In this document: one piece after another, positions 31,230-41,760 of the stretch | How the letters are laid out: the number at the start of each line of letters is the position of its first letter | How positions within the stretch are numbered: the first letter of the stretch is position 1 | Assembly (NCBI GenBank): GCA_009733715.1 | Contig: WMKJ01000058.1 | Span: 1 to 64,000 of the forward strand | From: Herpomyces periplanetae | Lineage: Eukaryota; Ascomycota; Laboulbeniomycetes; Herpomycetales; Herpomycetaceae | DNA length: 64,000 bases | Direction of reading: 5' to 3' | Made by a program: the position numbers and the translations under genes | The notes under the pieces: model-generated | Seen by the model: only the letters and a program-made list of their open reading frames with translations | Databases searched by the model: none | Told to the model about the DNA's origin: nothing

Positions 31230-33374
31230 CTACCACTTCTCTCCGTAATTTTGATAGCTCGCAGATTCAAGAGCTGCGATACTCATCCCGTACCCTTCCG
31301 TAGTACCCGTTATATCCGTCGAATCTATCTCGATCCGAAACGTAACGTCCAATGAATTTGGCCCTGCAGACATGCTACTTATTAGCCCTGATGCCGCAGG
31401 ATGATCCGTACCGGCGCTAAATTCCCCCGCACATATTGCCAACCGTGGATTCTTCAACCGCGCTTTAAACAACTCAAAAGCCGGAATATTTTCTTTCGCT
31501 ATACTCGGCGAAGTATCAGGTGCATCTGATTCACACAGAATAACGTAGTTTCGACTCGGCATCGCTACTCGATTAAAATCCGACGTTATCTTCCCTGCCC
31601 CGGGATCCCGATTAAACAGCTCCAGCAATGTTTCGTCCGTTTCGCTGTCTAAATGATGTACTTTATTACGTCGCGCCAAAAAGTTCGCAACACTGTAAGG
31701 TGGTGGTTTATTTGTGATAGCACTGCTGACCACGTTAACCATGTAGCGATAATCCCGTTCAATGGGTATGGACAATTTTGCATTGGAAAAAAATCTTCCT
31801 ACTGCCGCTAAATGTACATCTCCGCTAAGAATCGTTACTCTGACGCTATACACTCGCGCAATATCTTGTAAACGTGTGAGTAACCATGTTCTCTCCTTTT
31901 TGTGTAAACGTGCTGTATAATGATCGTCCAAATCATCTAGTAAATCAATTTGTCCGTCAAATTTATTAAATAGTGATTTTGCAATGCCAAAGTGCCGATG
32001 TAACAATCGAAGGGGTCCAAGCAATGGTGATAAAAAGAAGCTTTCGAGCCACTGTAATCGTGGATATGCAATCGGAACTCCAACCATGATAATTAAATGT
32101 TTAATTTCCCCGTTACTCTCCTCAAGTTCGCTTTTGATCCGCTGGAAAATTATTTCGTACGTCTGTGGGTAATTTATCTGATGACGGGTCCGTTCCGTTC
32201 TCCCATCTATGGCCAGTAAAGCTATTCGAGCTCCCAATCTACAGTATATACTGCGACTCTTTGGTTCAATGTATGCTCCGGGTTGCGACCCTGTTATAAA
32301 AAATGTATCGTCCCGTGGTTCGTTGTACACGTACGCTGATTTAAGGCGTGTAGACTCCATACTTACAGGTTCAGGTTGGTAAGTATTGTTCCCATGTAGC
32401 GCACTTTCCGGTACTCCATACGTTGATTTAGGTGGTGCAAGGTGATGTTGAAACAACGAATAATACTTGTATGCTATTTCCCCCAAACCTCGAAATACGC
32501 TGCACTTCATAAAAACATCCGCGTATGATCCGAATCCATCAATAATATCATGGTCGTCCCATATGTTAACCTGAGGGATACGTGAGTTAACATCTCGGAA
32601 AAATCGGGATGAGAACCACCGACGGTAGTTTTCATAGTACCAAGCATCACATTTGGCTCTGAGATTCTCCGTAAATGGATAGCTTTGTCGTTTAATCGGA
32701 TTAGATATGTCAGTCCATGCTTTCAAAGGTCCATCCGGCGCACGAACACCATCGTTATAAATCTGATCTCCACCTCCTAGCATTACGTGGAACGGTCTTT
32801 GCAGATGCATTCGAAGAACATCTTGCCATAACGTTCCATTTGGACCACAGTAAGCGGTATAATCAGTTGTGAAGTTGAAGCCATTACAAGAATGAAACAC
32901 TATTCGCATAGACTGGCCTATGGCTGGTACGACAAACGTAAAGATATCATTTTCCCGGGGTTCTTCATACTCAACATTTTCCAAGCTATATTGCCAACGT
33001 GCCTCGAATGACTGAACGGGAAGCTCAATAGAATAACGATAAATTACTTTTTTCACATCTTCGTACAGCTTAATCGCACGCAAGCGTTGACATTGCCCAG
33101 AAACGTTAACTGATCCAACTTCGCTTATGGCACCACAACATTTTACTTTTAGTTCTGGACTCGTACATCCTGACGGCGTAACAATAACCACTGTACCATG
33201 CCACGTTGGTCTTGGGGAATTTGAACTACGCATTCCGCGATAGTTAAATAGAGGTCCGCATAATACGGGTATTATCGGTGCAGTAAATTCAGCCGTAGTG
33301 TTAAAATCCAGTTCTGTAAGATTAGTATCGTTGGGTATAATGATACTGTCAAGCGGTTGAGACATATTACACAT
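31230..33374 (-). CDS. PhoD-like phosphatase/phosphodiesterase family protein
   Basis: 714 residues from the chosen ATG (33374); a second ATG lies three codons on, and the frame is open to 33509 with no ATG, so a 5' exon is possible. Metal-site motifs of the PhoD-like metallophosphatase class are visible: GGGDQIYNDG, NIWDDHDIIDGFGSY and LSGDVHLAAVGRF. The preceding beta-rich domain has VLCGPLFNYRGM and TWHGTVVIVT, typical of the large eukaryotic/fungal members. The substrate of these fungal members is not settled; bacterial PhoD hydrolyses phosphodiesters. There is no obvious signal peptide with this start. Convergent with VPS13. Confidence 0.8.
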   Translation of the reverse strand: MCNMSQPLDSIIIPNDTNLTELDFNTTAEFTAPIIPVLCGPLFNYRGMRSSNSPRPTWHGTVVIVTPSGCTSPELKVKCCGAISEVGSVNVSGQCQRLRAIKLYEDVKKVIYRYSIELPVQSFEARWQYSLENVEYEEPRENDIFTFVVPAIGQSMRIVFHSCNGFNFTTDYTAYCGPNGTLWQDVLRMHLQRPFHVMLGGGDQIYNDGVRAPDGPLKAWTDISNPIKRQSYPFTENLRAKCDAWYYENYRRWFSSRFFRDVNSRIPQVNIWDDHDIIDGFGSYADVFMKCSVFRGLGEIAYKYYSLFQHHLAPPKSTYGVPESALHGNNTYQPEPVSMESTRLKSAYVYNEPRDDTFFITGSQPGAYIEPKSRSIYCRLGARIALLAIDGRTERTRHQINYPQTYEIIFQRIKSELEESNGEIKHLIIMVGVPIAYPRLQWLESFFLSPLLGPLRLLHRHFGIAKSLFNKFDGQIDLLDDLDDHYTARLHKKERTWLLTRLQDIARVYSVRVTILSGDVHLAAVGRFFSNAKLSIPIERDYRYMVNVVSSAITNKPPPYSVANFLARRNKVHHLDSETDETLLELFNRDPGAGKITSDFNRVAMPSRNYVILCESDAPDTSPSIAKENIPAFELFKARLKNPRLAICAGEFSAGTDHPAASGLISSMSAGPNSLDVTFRIEIDSTDITGTTEGYGMSIAALESASYQNYGEKW

Positions 33375-36300
33375 CTTGTCGACCACTGCACCTAAGAATC
33401 GTCCTGACCTTAGTACAGAGCGGATTCCGTCTGTCCGTTGATGAACCCAAGTGTGGATTATTAGCCACAGCAGACGAGAGAAAGGAACGCGAGTCTTTAT
33501 GTTTTTCAATTAGACATGAAAGATGTATAGATCTGTCCAAACAAATTTCAGCACAAAATCCCATAAATGGCTCGTAGGAAATGTAGAAGGGGAAACGTGC
33601 AAACTTTGTTGTGAAAACGAGAGAAATTAAGCATATTTCGTCCTAAGAAGTATGTACTACGCCGCATGCCGCCCCTCATGAAGTATAGATTTGAAAATTG
33701 GACCGCGTGCATTACACTAAGAGGAAAGAACTGCTAAACCAAATCGGATGGTTTCACTTGACACAAGTTCCGAAAAGAATGTTATATGAAAGAGGGGAAA
33801 CAAATTCAGCTAGTTTCAAACATATCCGAAATACCCATGAACCAAGGCAATAGCGCAACATGCGTTAGATTAGTAGGTCGGCCTGAAAATTGCCGATGAG
33901 GTAAACCAGTAATACTGACGGTACAATTTAGACAATCATCCACAAGTTGACCAGGGAAAATTTTCCATAACTAGTTTTGAGTAACTGTCAGGCTGATGTG
34001 AGCAAATGGAATATTTGGTTAAATATGCTGAAAGGGTGTAAATCCATTAGAATATCCCTCGTCGAATCACTAATTGTAATTATCCAATACAAAGTTCGAA
34101 ATTGTGTTCCCAAGAGTATCTCCAAAGCGTCGGCCGAGGCTATTCCGGTTAAGTGACTAAGTCGGCCTAGAATCGTCAAGATTTTGAACGGAATAGTGAC
34201 ATGAAATGATATTGAAAGCGCTAACACGCGTTGATACTTTTAAGACAATTTATTCGGCCAGATACACAGATATAAGCGAGATTATGCTTCATAGGCATTG
34301 GATATGCAATTATGACCTGTCATTTTCCCGTAAAATAGTGCATTATTCGAATGGCATAATGTTAAACCCGGATTTGGGTGGTAAATCGTGCTGGAGAATG
34401 TACAATGGCTTATTCAATTCCTATACGTTTGAATGAATTGACGAATACCAGAGCCATAAAATTCAAATGTATTACGGGAGATAGTTATATACTAAATCGC
34501 AACTTTAGCAATACTGAATAAACGAATAAAACGTAGATTTAAAATATTAACAAGGTTGCATTAGTGGACACGCGCTATCCTGATTGTAACGGTCAAGTAA
34601 CCTATGTAAACGACCCATTCAAAAACTGGACAGCCCATCAAATTTCCAAAATTAATTCACAATGTAAAACCTTATTGTACAACAATGAACTAAATCACGC
34701 TTAAGCAATTATCCAAATCATTAAAACGTTTCGTGATAAATTTTCGTCCAACTTTTATCCTCCACACAATTCCATTATTTAGGTCGGATTATATAAGCAG
34801 ATATTTTGGGAGGCGAAACGAGGCCAGACCAGAAGAGGGGGAAGGATTTGGAAGAGATATACAGCCAATTAGTTGAGTTGACATTAAATTTAGGATTAAA
34901 TAACCTCTCTCCAGTTTAAACATTAGCTTGTCCACACATCTCACTTCATCTTGATAAAATTACTTACAAAATAAAACCATACCAACCCAACCCAAAATTC
35001 TTCCAACTCTACCCAAGTTAATCCGTTCCGGCGTATCACGCCAAAGCATTACGTAATCGGGTGTTTAAAAGGCGGCGAGCGAGCGAACGCACTTTGAAAA
35101 GGAAAAATTTCTCACGATGTTGCTGAATGGATAAACTAAATAGGACTTGGATAAGACGGCATCGGTTATTGGGGTAAGTAGATGGATTTTTTATGGGATT
35201 TTAAGCAAGGTTGAAAGTGGCAAACTTAAGTGATGATAGTTTACACACACTCGATGGCGATTTATTACATCTGTGAGCCTTTCGAAACATGCACTACCAC
35301 CTGATTGATTGACCATGTTCATTATTTCTTTATTTTTGACAGCGCCAACTCTCGAATGTTATATTACGGTTCTTCTAGGAGCTTGTCTTGCTAACTGGGA
35401 GAGTGTTTTTAGATTTATACAATGGTTAAAATGAAGTACACCTTCAGGTATGCATGAGGTGGTTAACCCAAAGTTGATACGCGGAATATGATGAATGTTG
35501 GATTGAACAGTTCTGCTACTGAACTTGACAGTTTTGCTGAAACTTATACCACACGCTTACCATATGTTGACTGATTCCCTTTATTTGGTTCTTTTTAATT
35601 ATTACGCACTTTTCATCGATCTTTTCAACCTAACTTCTTCACCTTAATTCAGTTTACACCTTGAACCTCATATCTCCCACACCTTTCGTGCCGCGTAAGT
35701 AATTAATTTTCGCTTGCGTTCTGTATCCAAACTCTTTCGCTTAATAATGGCATGATGAACCCAACAAATAATCCATTCTCCGAAGATTCATCGAATCACT
35801 GTGCGCATCGCATTTTCTGATCCCCGTTTTTCCCCAGTGACTTCTAATCATTCACTTCCGTGAATTTTCCACTGACTGAACTTAGCTGGACTTTTGACAA
35901 CCATAGACTTTCGGCTACACCCACTACCAAGTATGACTTATATTGATTGTTTTTCATTTATTCATCAGGGAGAAGAGCGGTTCTTATGCAGTTCCTCAAT
36001 CAAGTCTACACGAACTCTTTATCCTAAGCCCCATCCGTACGGTAACTTGAAGCATAATATCCCTTGAACACCTTCCGAGCCGTTCAAAATACTCAATGGT
36101 GAATCATGGGTCAATACATAGTCCTGGCCACGTGCTGCACTGGTGCAGGGGTGAGACGTTCTTGGGTAAAAGTAGAGGTTTGGATGGGAAAAGAGATGTT
36201 TGTCAATCGATGGGGATGATGCGAGTTGTGACAAAATTTGTGAAAGACATTAACCGAATTAACAGGATGCTTTGGATACACAACTTACCCACTAGTCAGT

Positions 36301-36531
36301 CATAAGTGTCCGGTTTAAGGGGCAAACCGGCCATTCAACGTCTAAAAGATCCAAATTTGCGCAAAGGTATAAGGATGAAAGTGCGAACAAAGACGTGGGT
36401 GTGTGAGCAAATCTAGGCTAATAATGAGGGAGAGTGTTGGTATAAATGAAGGTTAATGCCGGAAGTTTCTTGCAAGGGGAAAATTTGTCAAAATTTATCC
36501 GTCAGGTATACTCATGAGTGAATAATTCAAT
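33375..36531. other. 3.2-kb gene-poor divergent intergenic region (PhoD-like / MNN9)
   Basis: AT-rich, with only short frames lacking family resemblance (33988-34227 minus, 34206-34436 plus, 36096-36305 plus). It holds CACGTG at 36129 and a perfect 7-bp inverted repeat CCGGTTT / AAACCGG at 36310-36330, about 200 bp upstream of MNN9. Nothing else is recognised. An intron-rich or RNA gene could be missed by eye. Confidence 0.5.
36310..36330. repeat. Inverted repeat upstream of MNN9
   Basis: CCGGTTT (36310-36316) and AAACCGG (36324-36330) are separated by 7 bases (AAGGGGC). It could form a hairpin or a dyad binding site in the MNN9 promoter. Confidence 0.4.
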
Positions 36532-37698
36532 ATGTACGCTACATCGGGCTTGAGGTATGCTTATCTCCCTAAATCATCCTTCCCTCCGTTAAGCCATTCC
36601 TCACGGTCAAGTCAACTTTATCGAATTTTATTAGCCAGCGGAATCGGTATATTTATCATTTACTTCCTTGGGTCGAGAATCGACGCTAGCATTTACACAT
36701 CACAGAAGACGAATGAAGTACGAATAAACCAACTTCCCGGAGTGGAATATTACGATCTTAATCAATTTCAAGGCACAGGAAATGGATGGCAGCGTAATGA
36801 ACGAGTACTGTTGTGTGCCCCACTCAGAAATGCAGCAAAACACCTTCCGTTGTTCTTTTCACATCTTCGAAACCTCACGTATCCACATTCTCTAATTGAT
36901 CTGGCGTTTTTAATTGGCGATTCCAATGATAATACGGCGCAAGTTTTACAAAGTCATCTCACAGCACTGCGGAATGACTCTCCACCGGATCAACAATTTG
37001 GAACCATTGATATAATCGAAAAGAGTTTTGGGCAAAAAGTTAATCAAGATGTTGAATCACGGCACGCATTTGCAGCGCAGGCATCACGACGTAAAAGTAT
37101 GGCACAAGCGAGGAATTGGCTCCTTTCCACGACGCTTCGTCCGTATCACTCCTGGGTTTACTGGCGAGATGTGGATGTAGTGAAAGCACCTACAACAATA
37201 TTAGAAGATTTAATGCGACACGATAAAGATGTGATTGTTCCTAATGTATGGCGACCATTACCAGACTGGTTGGGAGGGGAGCAACCTTATGATTTAAATT
37301 CATGGCAAGAAAGTGATACAGCATTGCAATTAGCAAAGACATTGAATCCGGATGCAGTGATTGTAGAAGGTTATGCTGAATATTCGACATGGCGGCCACA
37401 TCTAGCGTACCTTCGGGATCCATTTGGTGATCCTCATATGGAAGTTAATATTGATGGGGTAGGAGGAGTAAGTATTCTGGCAAAAGCGCGCGTATTCCGA
37501 CGGGGAGTTCACTTCCCGGCATTTAGCTTTCAAGGACATGCTGAAACGGAGGGGTTCGGTAAAATGGCTAAAAGAATGAAGTTTGCAGTAGTGGGACTTC
37601 CACATTATACTATCTGGCATTTATTTGAACCGACGGCCGATGACCGACGAAGAATACGCGAACGGGAACGACAACGGCAGAACAAAGCGCATAGGTAG
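36532..37698 (+). CDS. MNN9: Mannan polymerase subunit, GT62 alpha-1,6-mannosyltransferase (Mnn9-like)
   Basis: 388 residues, intronless, ATG at 36532. Type II membrane topology: a short cytosolic tail, one membrane segment about residues 31-47 (ILLASGIGIFIIYFLG) and a lumenal catalytic domain. GT62 (Mnn9/Anp1/Van1) blocks are clear: RNAAKHLPLFF, LIGDSNDNT, RKSMAQARNWLL, the DxD motif WRDVDVV, then DPHMEVNIDGVGGVSILAKA and the end HYTIWHLFEP. It acts in the cis-Golgi mannan polymerase that extends the alpha-1,6 backbone of N-linked mannan. Mnn9 fits better than Anp1 or Van1 by length and start, but the three are close. The gene is convergent with the RNase H2 gene (65 bp between stops). Confidence 0.9.
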   Translation: MYATSGLRYAYLPKSSFPPLSHSSRSSQLYRILLASGIGIFIIYFLGSRIDASIYTSQKTNEVRINQLPGVEYYDLNQFQGTGNGWQRNERVLLCAPLRNAAKHLPLFFSHLRNLTYPHSLIDLAFLIGDSNDNTAQVLQSHLTALRNDSPPDQQFGTIDIIEKSFGQKVNQDVESRHAFAAQASRRKSMAQARNWLLSTTLRPYHSWVYWRDVDVVKAPTTILEDLMRHDKDVIVPNVWRPLPDWLGGEQPYDLNSWQESDTALQLAKTLNPDAVIVEGYAEYSTWRPHLAYLRDPFGDPHMEVNIDGVGGVSILAKARVFRRGVHFPAFSFQGHAETEGFGKMAKRMKFAVVGLPHYTIWHLFEPTADDRRRIRERERQRQNKAHR

Positions 37699-37763
37699 AT
37701 TTGTGTATGTACGTAGATAGGTATCCAGAATACTTAGAATGCGAATTGTTGTAACTTTTATGA

Positions 37764-38174
37764 TTAATATTCGTGAACAGCGCTTGTAAAGTCAATCCAA
37801 TCCTTTATTAATGAAGCATCTTGACAAATGAAGTTCGATTCACTTTTAGCAATAGAAGGTGTTTCACGCTGATGGACCCAACTGACGATTTTCTGGATCA
37901 CAGCTACACAATCCATTTCCGCAGAGTTATTATCTTTGTACACGTATAAACCACCAATGTAGTCTCTGGGGATCAAAAGATCGATAGAACATAATTTTCT
38001 GCCGCGAAAAAATGCCATACCCGAACCACGGTCGACAGGCCAAAATGCCGAAACTTTTCCATCCACGTAGCCATTAAACCGAATCCTGCACGGTAAAAGG
38101 TTAACAGAATAAACCGCACCGTCTCCACCAACATCAACTGAACTATTCAACCTAACCGACTTAACCAAGCTCAT
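37764..38174 (-). CDS. RNH203: Ribonuclease H2 subunit C
   Basis: 136 residues from the ATG at 38174 (MSLVKSVRLN); the frame upstream has no ATG. The family signature is present: NLLPCRIRFNGYV (cf. xLLPCxIxxxG), FRGRKLCSIDLLIP and YIGGLYVYKD. RNase H2C pairs with subunit B to form the scaffold of RNase H2, which removes ribonucleotides from genomic DNA and RNA from RNA:DNA hybrids in the nucleus. The size is typical of the fungal proteins. It diverges from the methyltransferase gene over 237 bp containing CACGTGA at 38266 and a GCGCGCGCC stretch. Confidence 0.82.
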   Translation of the reverse strand: MSLVKSVRLNSSVDVGGDGAVYSVNLLPCRIRFNGYVDGKVSAFWPVDRGSGMAFFRGRKLCSIDLLIPRDYIGGLYVYKDNNSAEMDCVAVIQKIVSWVHQRETPSIAKSESNFICQDASLIKDWIDFTSAVHEY

Positions 38175-38265
38175 CGTAAACCTCGATAGAAAAACCGTCC
38201 CTCGTCCCACTTCGTTTCCCGCTTCGCGTCTTCACCCAAAAATTCGCGTCGCCCACATCCGGGGG

Positions 38266-38272
38266 CACGTGA
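38266..38272. promoter_or_regulatory. CACGTGA in the RNH203 / CFA-like divergent promoter
   Basis: E-box-like palindrome in a 237-bp promoter shared by two genes, about 92 bp from the RNH203 ATG and 146 bp from the methyltransferase ATG. Confidence 0.4.
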
Positions 38273-38411
38273 CCGGGAAGCGCGCGCCGTTTTTCCGGAA
38301 ATTAGGTAAGCGGGTGGACGGGAGGAAAAACTATTTTAAACGGAGTGGGCAAGCGGAAAGGCAAAATCGACAAAGTTTGCAGTACACGGGAAAAAGTCCA
38401 AGGGAAACGGA

Positions 38412-40240
38412 ATGACATCTATACTGAACGCGTCGCTTGAATATCTTAAATGTTCTACGATACTTTCACCTCGAATAATTAGTGTGATTAGAACTTCTTT
38501 GCTAAATGTTTTTGGGCAAATTCACTTTGGTCGGTTAAAAATTCACGATCATACTACCAATGAGGTTTACGAGTGTGGAAGCGATTCAGTGTTACCGGGT
38601 TGCATTGATCGTAAACCGTTAAAGGTTGAGTTATACGTTAAGAACAAGATATTTTGGGTGCGGTTATTAATTCAGGGAGATATTGTTAGTATTGAAAACT
38701 CAGATGATCTAGCATGTTATCATACTAATGGGTACTTCTGACATCGACAGGGATTCGCAGAAAGTTATATGCTGTCAGAAGTTGATTGTGATGATTTAAC
38801 CGGGTTCTTCAAGATTTTTATTTATAATTCGAATTTATTATCCAATTCATCAAGCGTTACTTCGTACTTACTGTCACGATTATCGGGCTTATTTCGCGCT
38901 ACTAATTCATTGTCTAATGCCGCATCCAACATTATTGCTCACTATGATATATCCAACGATATCTTTGCAGCTTTTCTCACTTCAGATATGACGTATAGTT
39001 GTCCAATTTGGCCGTCTATCTCAAGCAATGAATCTATATCATCCTCGACTCAGCCAGATATGTCACTTGAGGCGGCCCAATTGCGTAAGATTGACTATTT
39101 ACTCGATTTGTTGCGCATTCAACCTAACGATCATATCCTTGAAATTGGAACGGGTTGGGGTAGCTTAGCTATACGTGCAGTTCAACGCTTTGATTGTTAT
39201 ATTACTAGTCTCACGCTTAGTAGAGAGCAAAAGTCACTAGCTGAACAAAGAGTTCAACGGCTTGAAGCTAAATTAGCATCAAGAATTACCATTGTTTTAG
39301 GAGATTATCGCGACTTAGTTAATCCTCAGACTAAAGTTTGGAAGAAAGTTTGGCGTCGGAATAATCCCCAGGGTATTGATTTATCCTTTATTTCTCCTCA
39401 TGCACCACATCCTCCTCAGCTCCGATTTGACCGGCTGGTCAGTTGTGAAATGCTTGAGGCCGTAGGTGCTGCATGGCTTGTCACTTACTTTGATGTAGTG
39501 AACCAATGCTTGAAACAACGTGATGGAATAGCCGTGTTTCAGTGTATAACAATTCCGGATGCGGTATGTATTATAATATATGTATACCCATTTTAATTCT
39601 AAAGAGTTCCCAGGCTAACCTTCCACTCTTGTTCTCGTAGCGTTACACTACTTATGCTGCAACAGATGATTTTATTCGGCGCTACATCTTTCCTGGAGGC
39701 CACTTACCCAGTATATCGCTTATCATTAAATCAATTGAAGTAGGTTCCCACGGAACTCTCATTCCAGAGTCCTTGCGTAATATTGGTCCACATTATACTC
39801 GTTGCCTTCGCTTGTGGGGAGAAAAGTTTGAGGAAAACTTCGATTCTAAAATAGCCCCTGCTCTGCTGGCACGTCGTGCTGCATCCCCAATTGAAAATGG
39901 TTGTGCCACGCCAGAACTTAAAAGGCCCCGTCATCACTCTGATTACCATGATGATGATGATGATGATGATAGTACATGCGCTGATCTGGGGTACTCAGAT
40001 CCTGAGATGATATCTACACCAAACACCCCGGATGAAGAAACCCCGTCAAACCAGATAGAGCATGATAAACAACCGCAGGAGGATAATCGTTCAGCACCAC
40101 TAATTGAAGTATTTAGGCGAAAATGGAGATACTATTTTCGATATTGTGAAGCGGGATTTGCAACCCGGACACTCGGGGATGCCATTATATGTGTTGTGCG
40201 CGAAGGTGCAATGTTTATGGATGAAGATATTCCACGATAG
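38412..40240 (+). CDS. Cyclopropane-fatty-acid synthase-like SAM methyltransferase
   Basis: Three exons, 38412-38684, 38751-39563 and 39641-40240 (561 residues). The introns are 66 bp (GTTAGT, TACTAAT branch, ACAG) and 77 bp (GTATGT, CTAAC branch, GTAG). Splicing restores QGDIGFAESYM and TIPDARYTTY...FIRRYIFPGGHLPS, both diagnostic for the CFA family. The SAM-binding motif is LEIGTGWGSLAIRA; SCEMLEAVG and YCEAGFATRTLGD complete the catalytic core. CFA synthases add a methylene group from SAM across a double bond of membrane phospholipid acyl chains; the fungal substrate is inferred. Odd: about 85 acidic, low-complexity residues with an Asp run (39948-39970) interrupt the C-terminal half between LRLWGEKFEENF and FRRKWRYYFRYCEAGF, and a smaller loop follows GDYRDL. 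Confidence 0.88.
39948..39970 (+). repeat. (GAT)n microsatellite in the CFA-like gene
   Basis: Trinucleotide repeat encoding a run of Asp inside the acidic insertion of the methyltransferase. Confidence 0.75.
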
Positions 40241-40701
40241 ATGACAAACGGCTATGTTAACACGTATAATAAAGGAGTAGTTGGTAATATTTGAGATGGA
40301 TTTTCCGTATAAATTGTGGGAATGTGTAAGGCAACAATCAAAATTGTGCTCCGAAGCATTAATGGTATGGTATTTACGCATGCACGTCTTAGTTATTGTG
40401 AGCGTTTCCAGATATTAAGGTCAGGATAATGCATGGGCAGGCGGTGGTAAAGGGTATATTGCAAAGGGCAGTATAATGTGTACTAAAGTAAATTTGTATT
40501 CATGATAAAGAAAGGCAGGAAATGCAATGATTAACCGACCAACGAGAATGTCGAGGAAACTAAGGTTAATGCAAGGTGACAGGAACAGCGAATAAAAATG
40601 GGTTGATTCAGCAGGGTACACGAGGTTCGATTGGAGAGAAAAGGTTAGAAGGAGCAGACAAAATGCGAATCGAGTAGAGTAGACGTCAGTGATAAAGGGT
40701 T
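40241..40701. other. Intergenic between convergent CFA-like gene and REX4
   Basis: About 460 bp of 3'-flanking sequence. No gene or notable motif is recognised. Confidence 0.5.
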
Positions 40702-41760
40702 TTAGTGGTATGCAGAATTAGATGCAGAGCGAAAATCAAAGCGACTCATTTGTCGTTCCATGCCAGCTTTATCAAATTGAAAGAGTTTCATGGCGGTTCG
40801 GGCATCCTCAACAGAGTCATGAGGATTAGGAGGATGAGGTGGTAGAGACGTTGTAAAGGAGCGTTTAAATTTGGCGGATACAGGAAGGTTGGCGGAGAGT
40901 GAAGGAGATGCAGCGGATGTAACGGCGTGAGATAGTGGTGGTGACACATTTGGCATACCTTGCATGTGAATGCCGAGTAACGTTGCAGCAAGGAAGCGCA
41001 GGGAGGGTAGATTGCCACAGTTAAGTTCACGATAGGATTTGTAAAGGGAAGTATCACGAATACCGCAAACTAGACGGCCTTGACGTACTTCATTTTGTAT
41101 TTCCAATACTTTTAAATCATTGCGTAGATCATGACCGACAATCCAACGTCCAGATAGTATAGCGCGAACTCGACGACGGGCTTCTTTAAAGGGAACAGCT
41201 CCATTTGAGGGTGTTAAATGATGGGGCCGTATACCGGAGACGTGAGTACGATAATCGGTGACGACGACATGATCAGGAGGTTGGACGTATAAGTCGAGTA
41301 ATACATTGTGATTGTAATCAACGATACTAACACGCGCCAGCACGCTGTTCTGTTTACCAATTGAACCAACACCTACCATTTCACAATCTAACGCCACGTA
41401 TTTTCCAGCCTGACCAGATTTGGATGGATTGGACAACACGGTAGAAGTTACCGGGTATCTGGAACGTTTAGCATCGAGATGAGGAAATCGAATATTCCTG
41501 GAAGCGGGTAAAGGGGCAGAAGAAAGATTGAGAGGGATATGCAAAGTTCCATCTTTTGAAACTTTCCGCTGTTTAGTAGAAGGTATATCAGAGGTATTTA
41601 TCCTGGGCCGGGTCATGGAGACTGAGGAGATGGCAGCCGGAAGGGAAGAATGACGTGCGGAAGTAGAAGGACGGGGGAAATTTGAAATGGGTGTAGAAAA
41701 TTCCGAGTTAATTGAAGCTTTGATGGCATTCCAATTTCCCGATAAACTTATACTATCCAT
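40702..41760 (-). CDS. REX4: RNA exonuclease 4 (Rex4, DEDDh)
   Basis: 352 residues from the first ATG of the frame (41760). A disordered Ser/Arg/Pro-rich N terminus of about 135 residues precedes a DEDD exonuclease domain: Exo I VALDCEMVGVG, the block YDxxxHVSGI-like (DYRTHVSGI), Exo II IVGHDLRNDLKVL and Exo III HDSVEDARTAMKLF with the catalytic His. This is the Rex4/ISG20 class; in yeast Rex4 takes part in rRNA processing (ITS1 cleavage choice) in the nucleolus. A Ser/Pro-rich insertion of about 40 residues lies just before Exo III. The upstream sequence on this strand is pyrimidine-rich and has CACGTG about 400 bp away (42160). Confidence 0.9.
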   Translation of the reverse strand: MDSISLSGNWNAIKASINSEFSTPISNFPRPSTSARHSSLPAAISSVSMTRPRINTSDIPSTKQRKVSKDGTLHIPLNLSSAPLPASRNIRFPHLDAKRSRYPVTSTVLSNPSKSGQAGKYVALDCEMVGVGSIGKQNSVLARVSIVDYNHNVLLDLYVQPPDHVVVTDYRTHVSGIRPHHLTPSNGAVPFKEARRRVRAILSGRWIVGHDLRNDLKVLEIQNEVRQGRLVCGIRDTSLYKSYRELNCGNLPSLRFLAATLLGIHMQGMPNVSPPLSHAVTSAASPSLSANLPVSAKFKRSFTTSLPPHPPNPHDSVEDARTAMKLFQFDKAGMERQMSRFDFRSASNSAYH

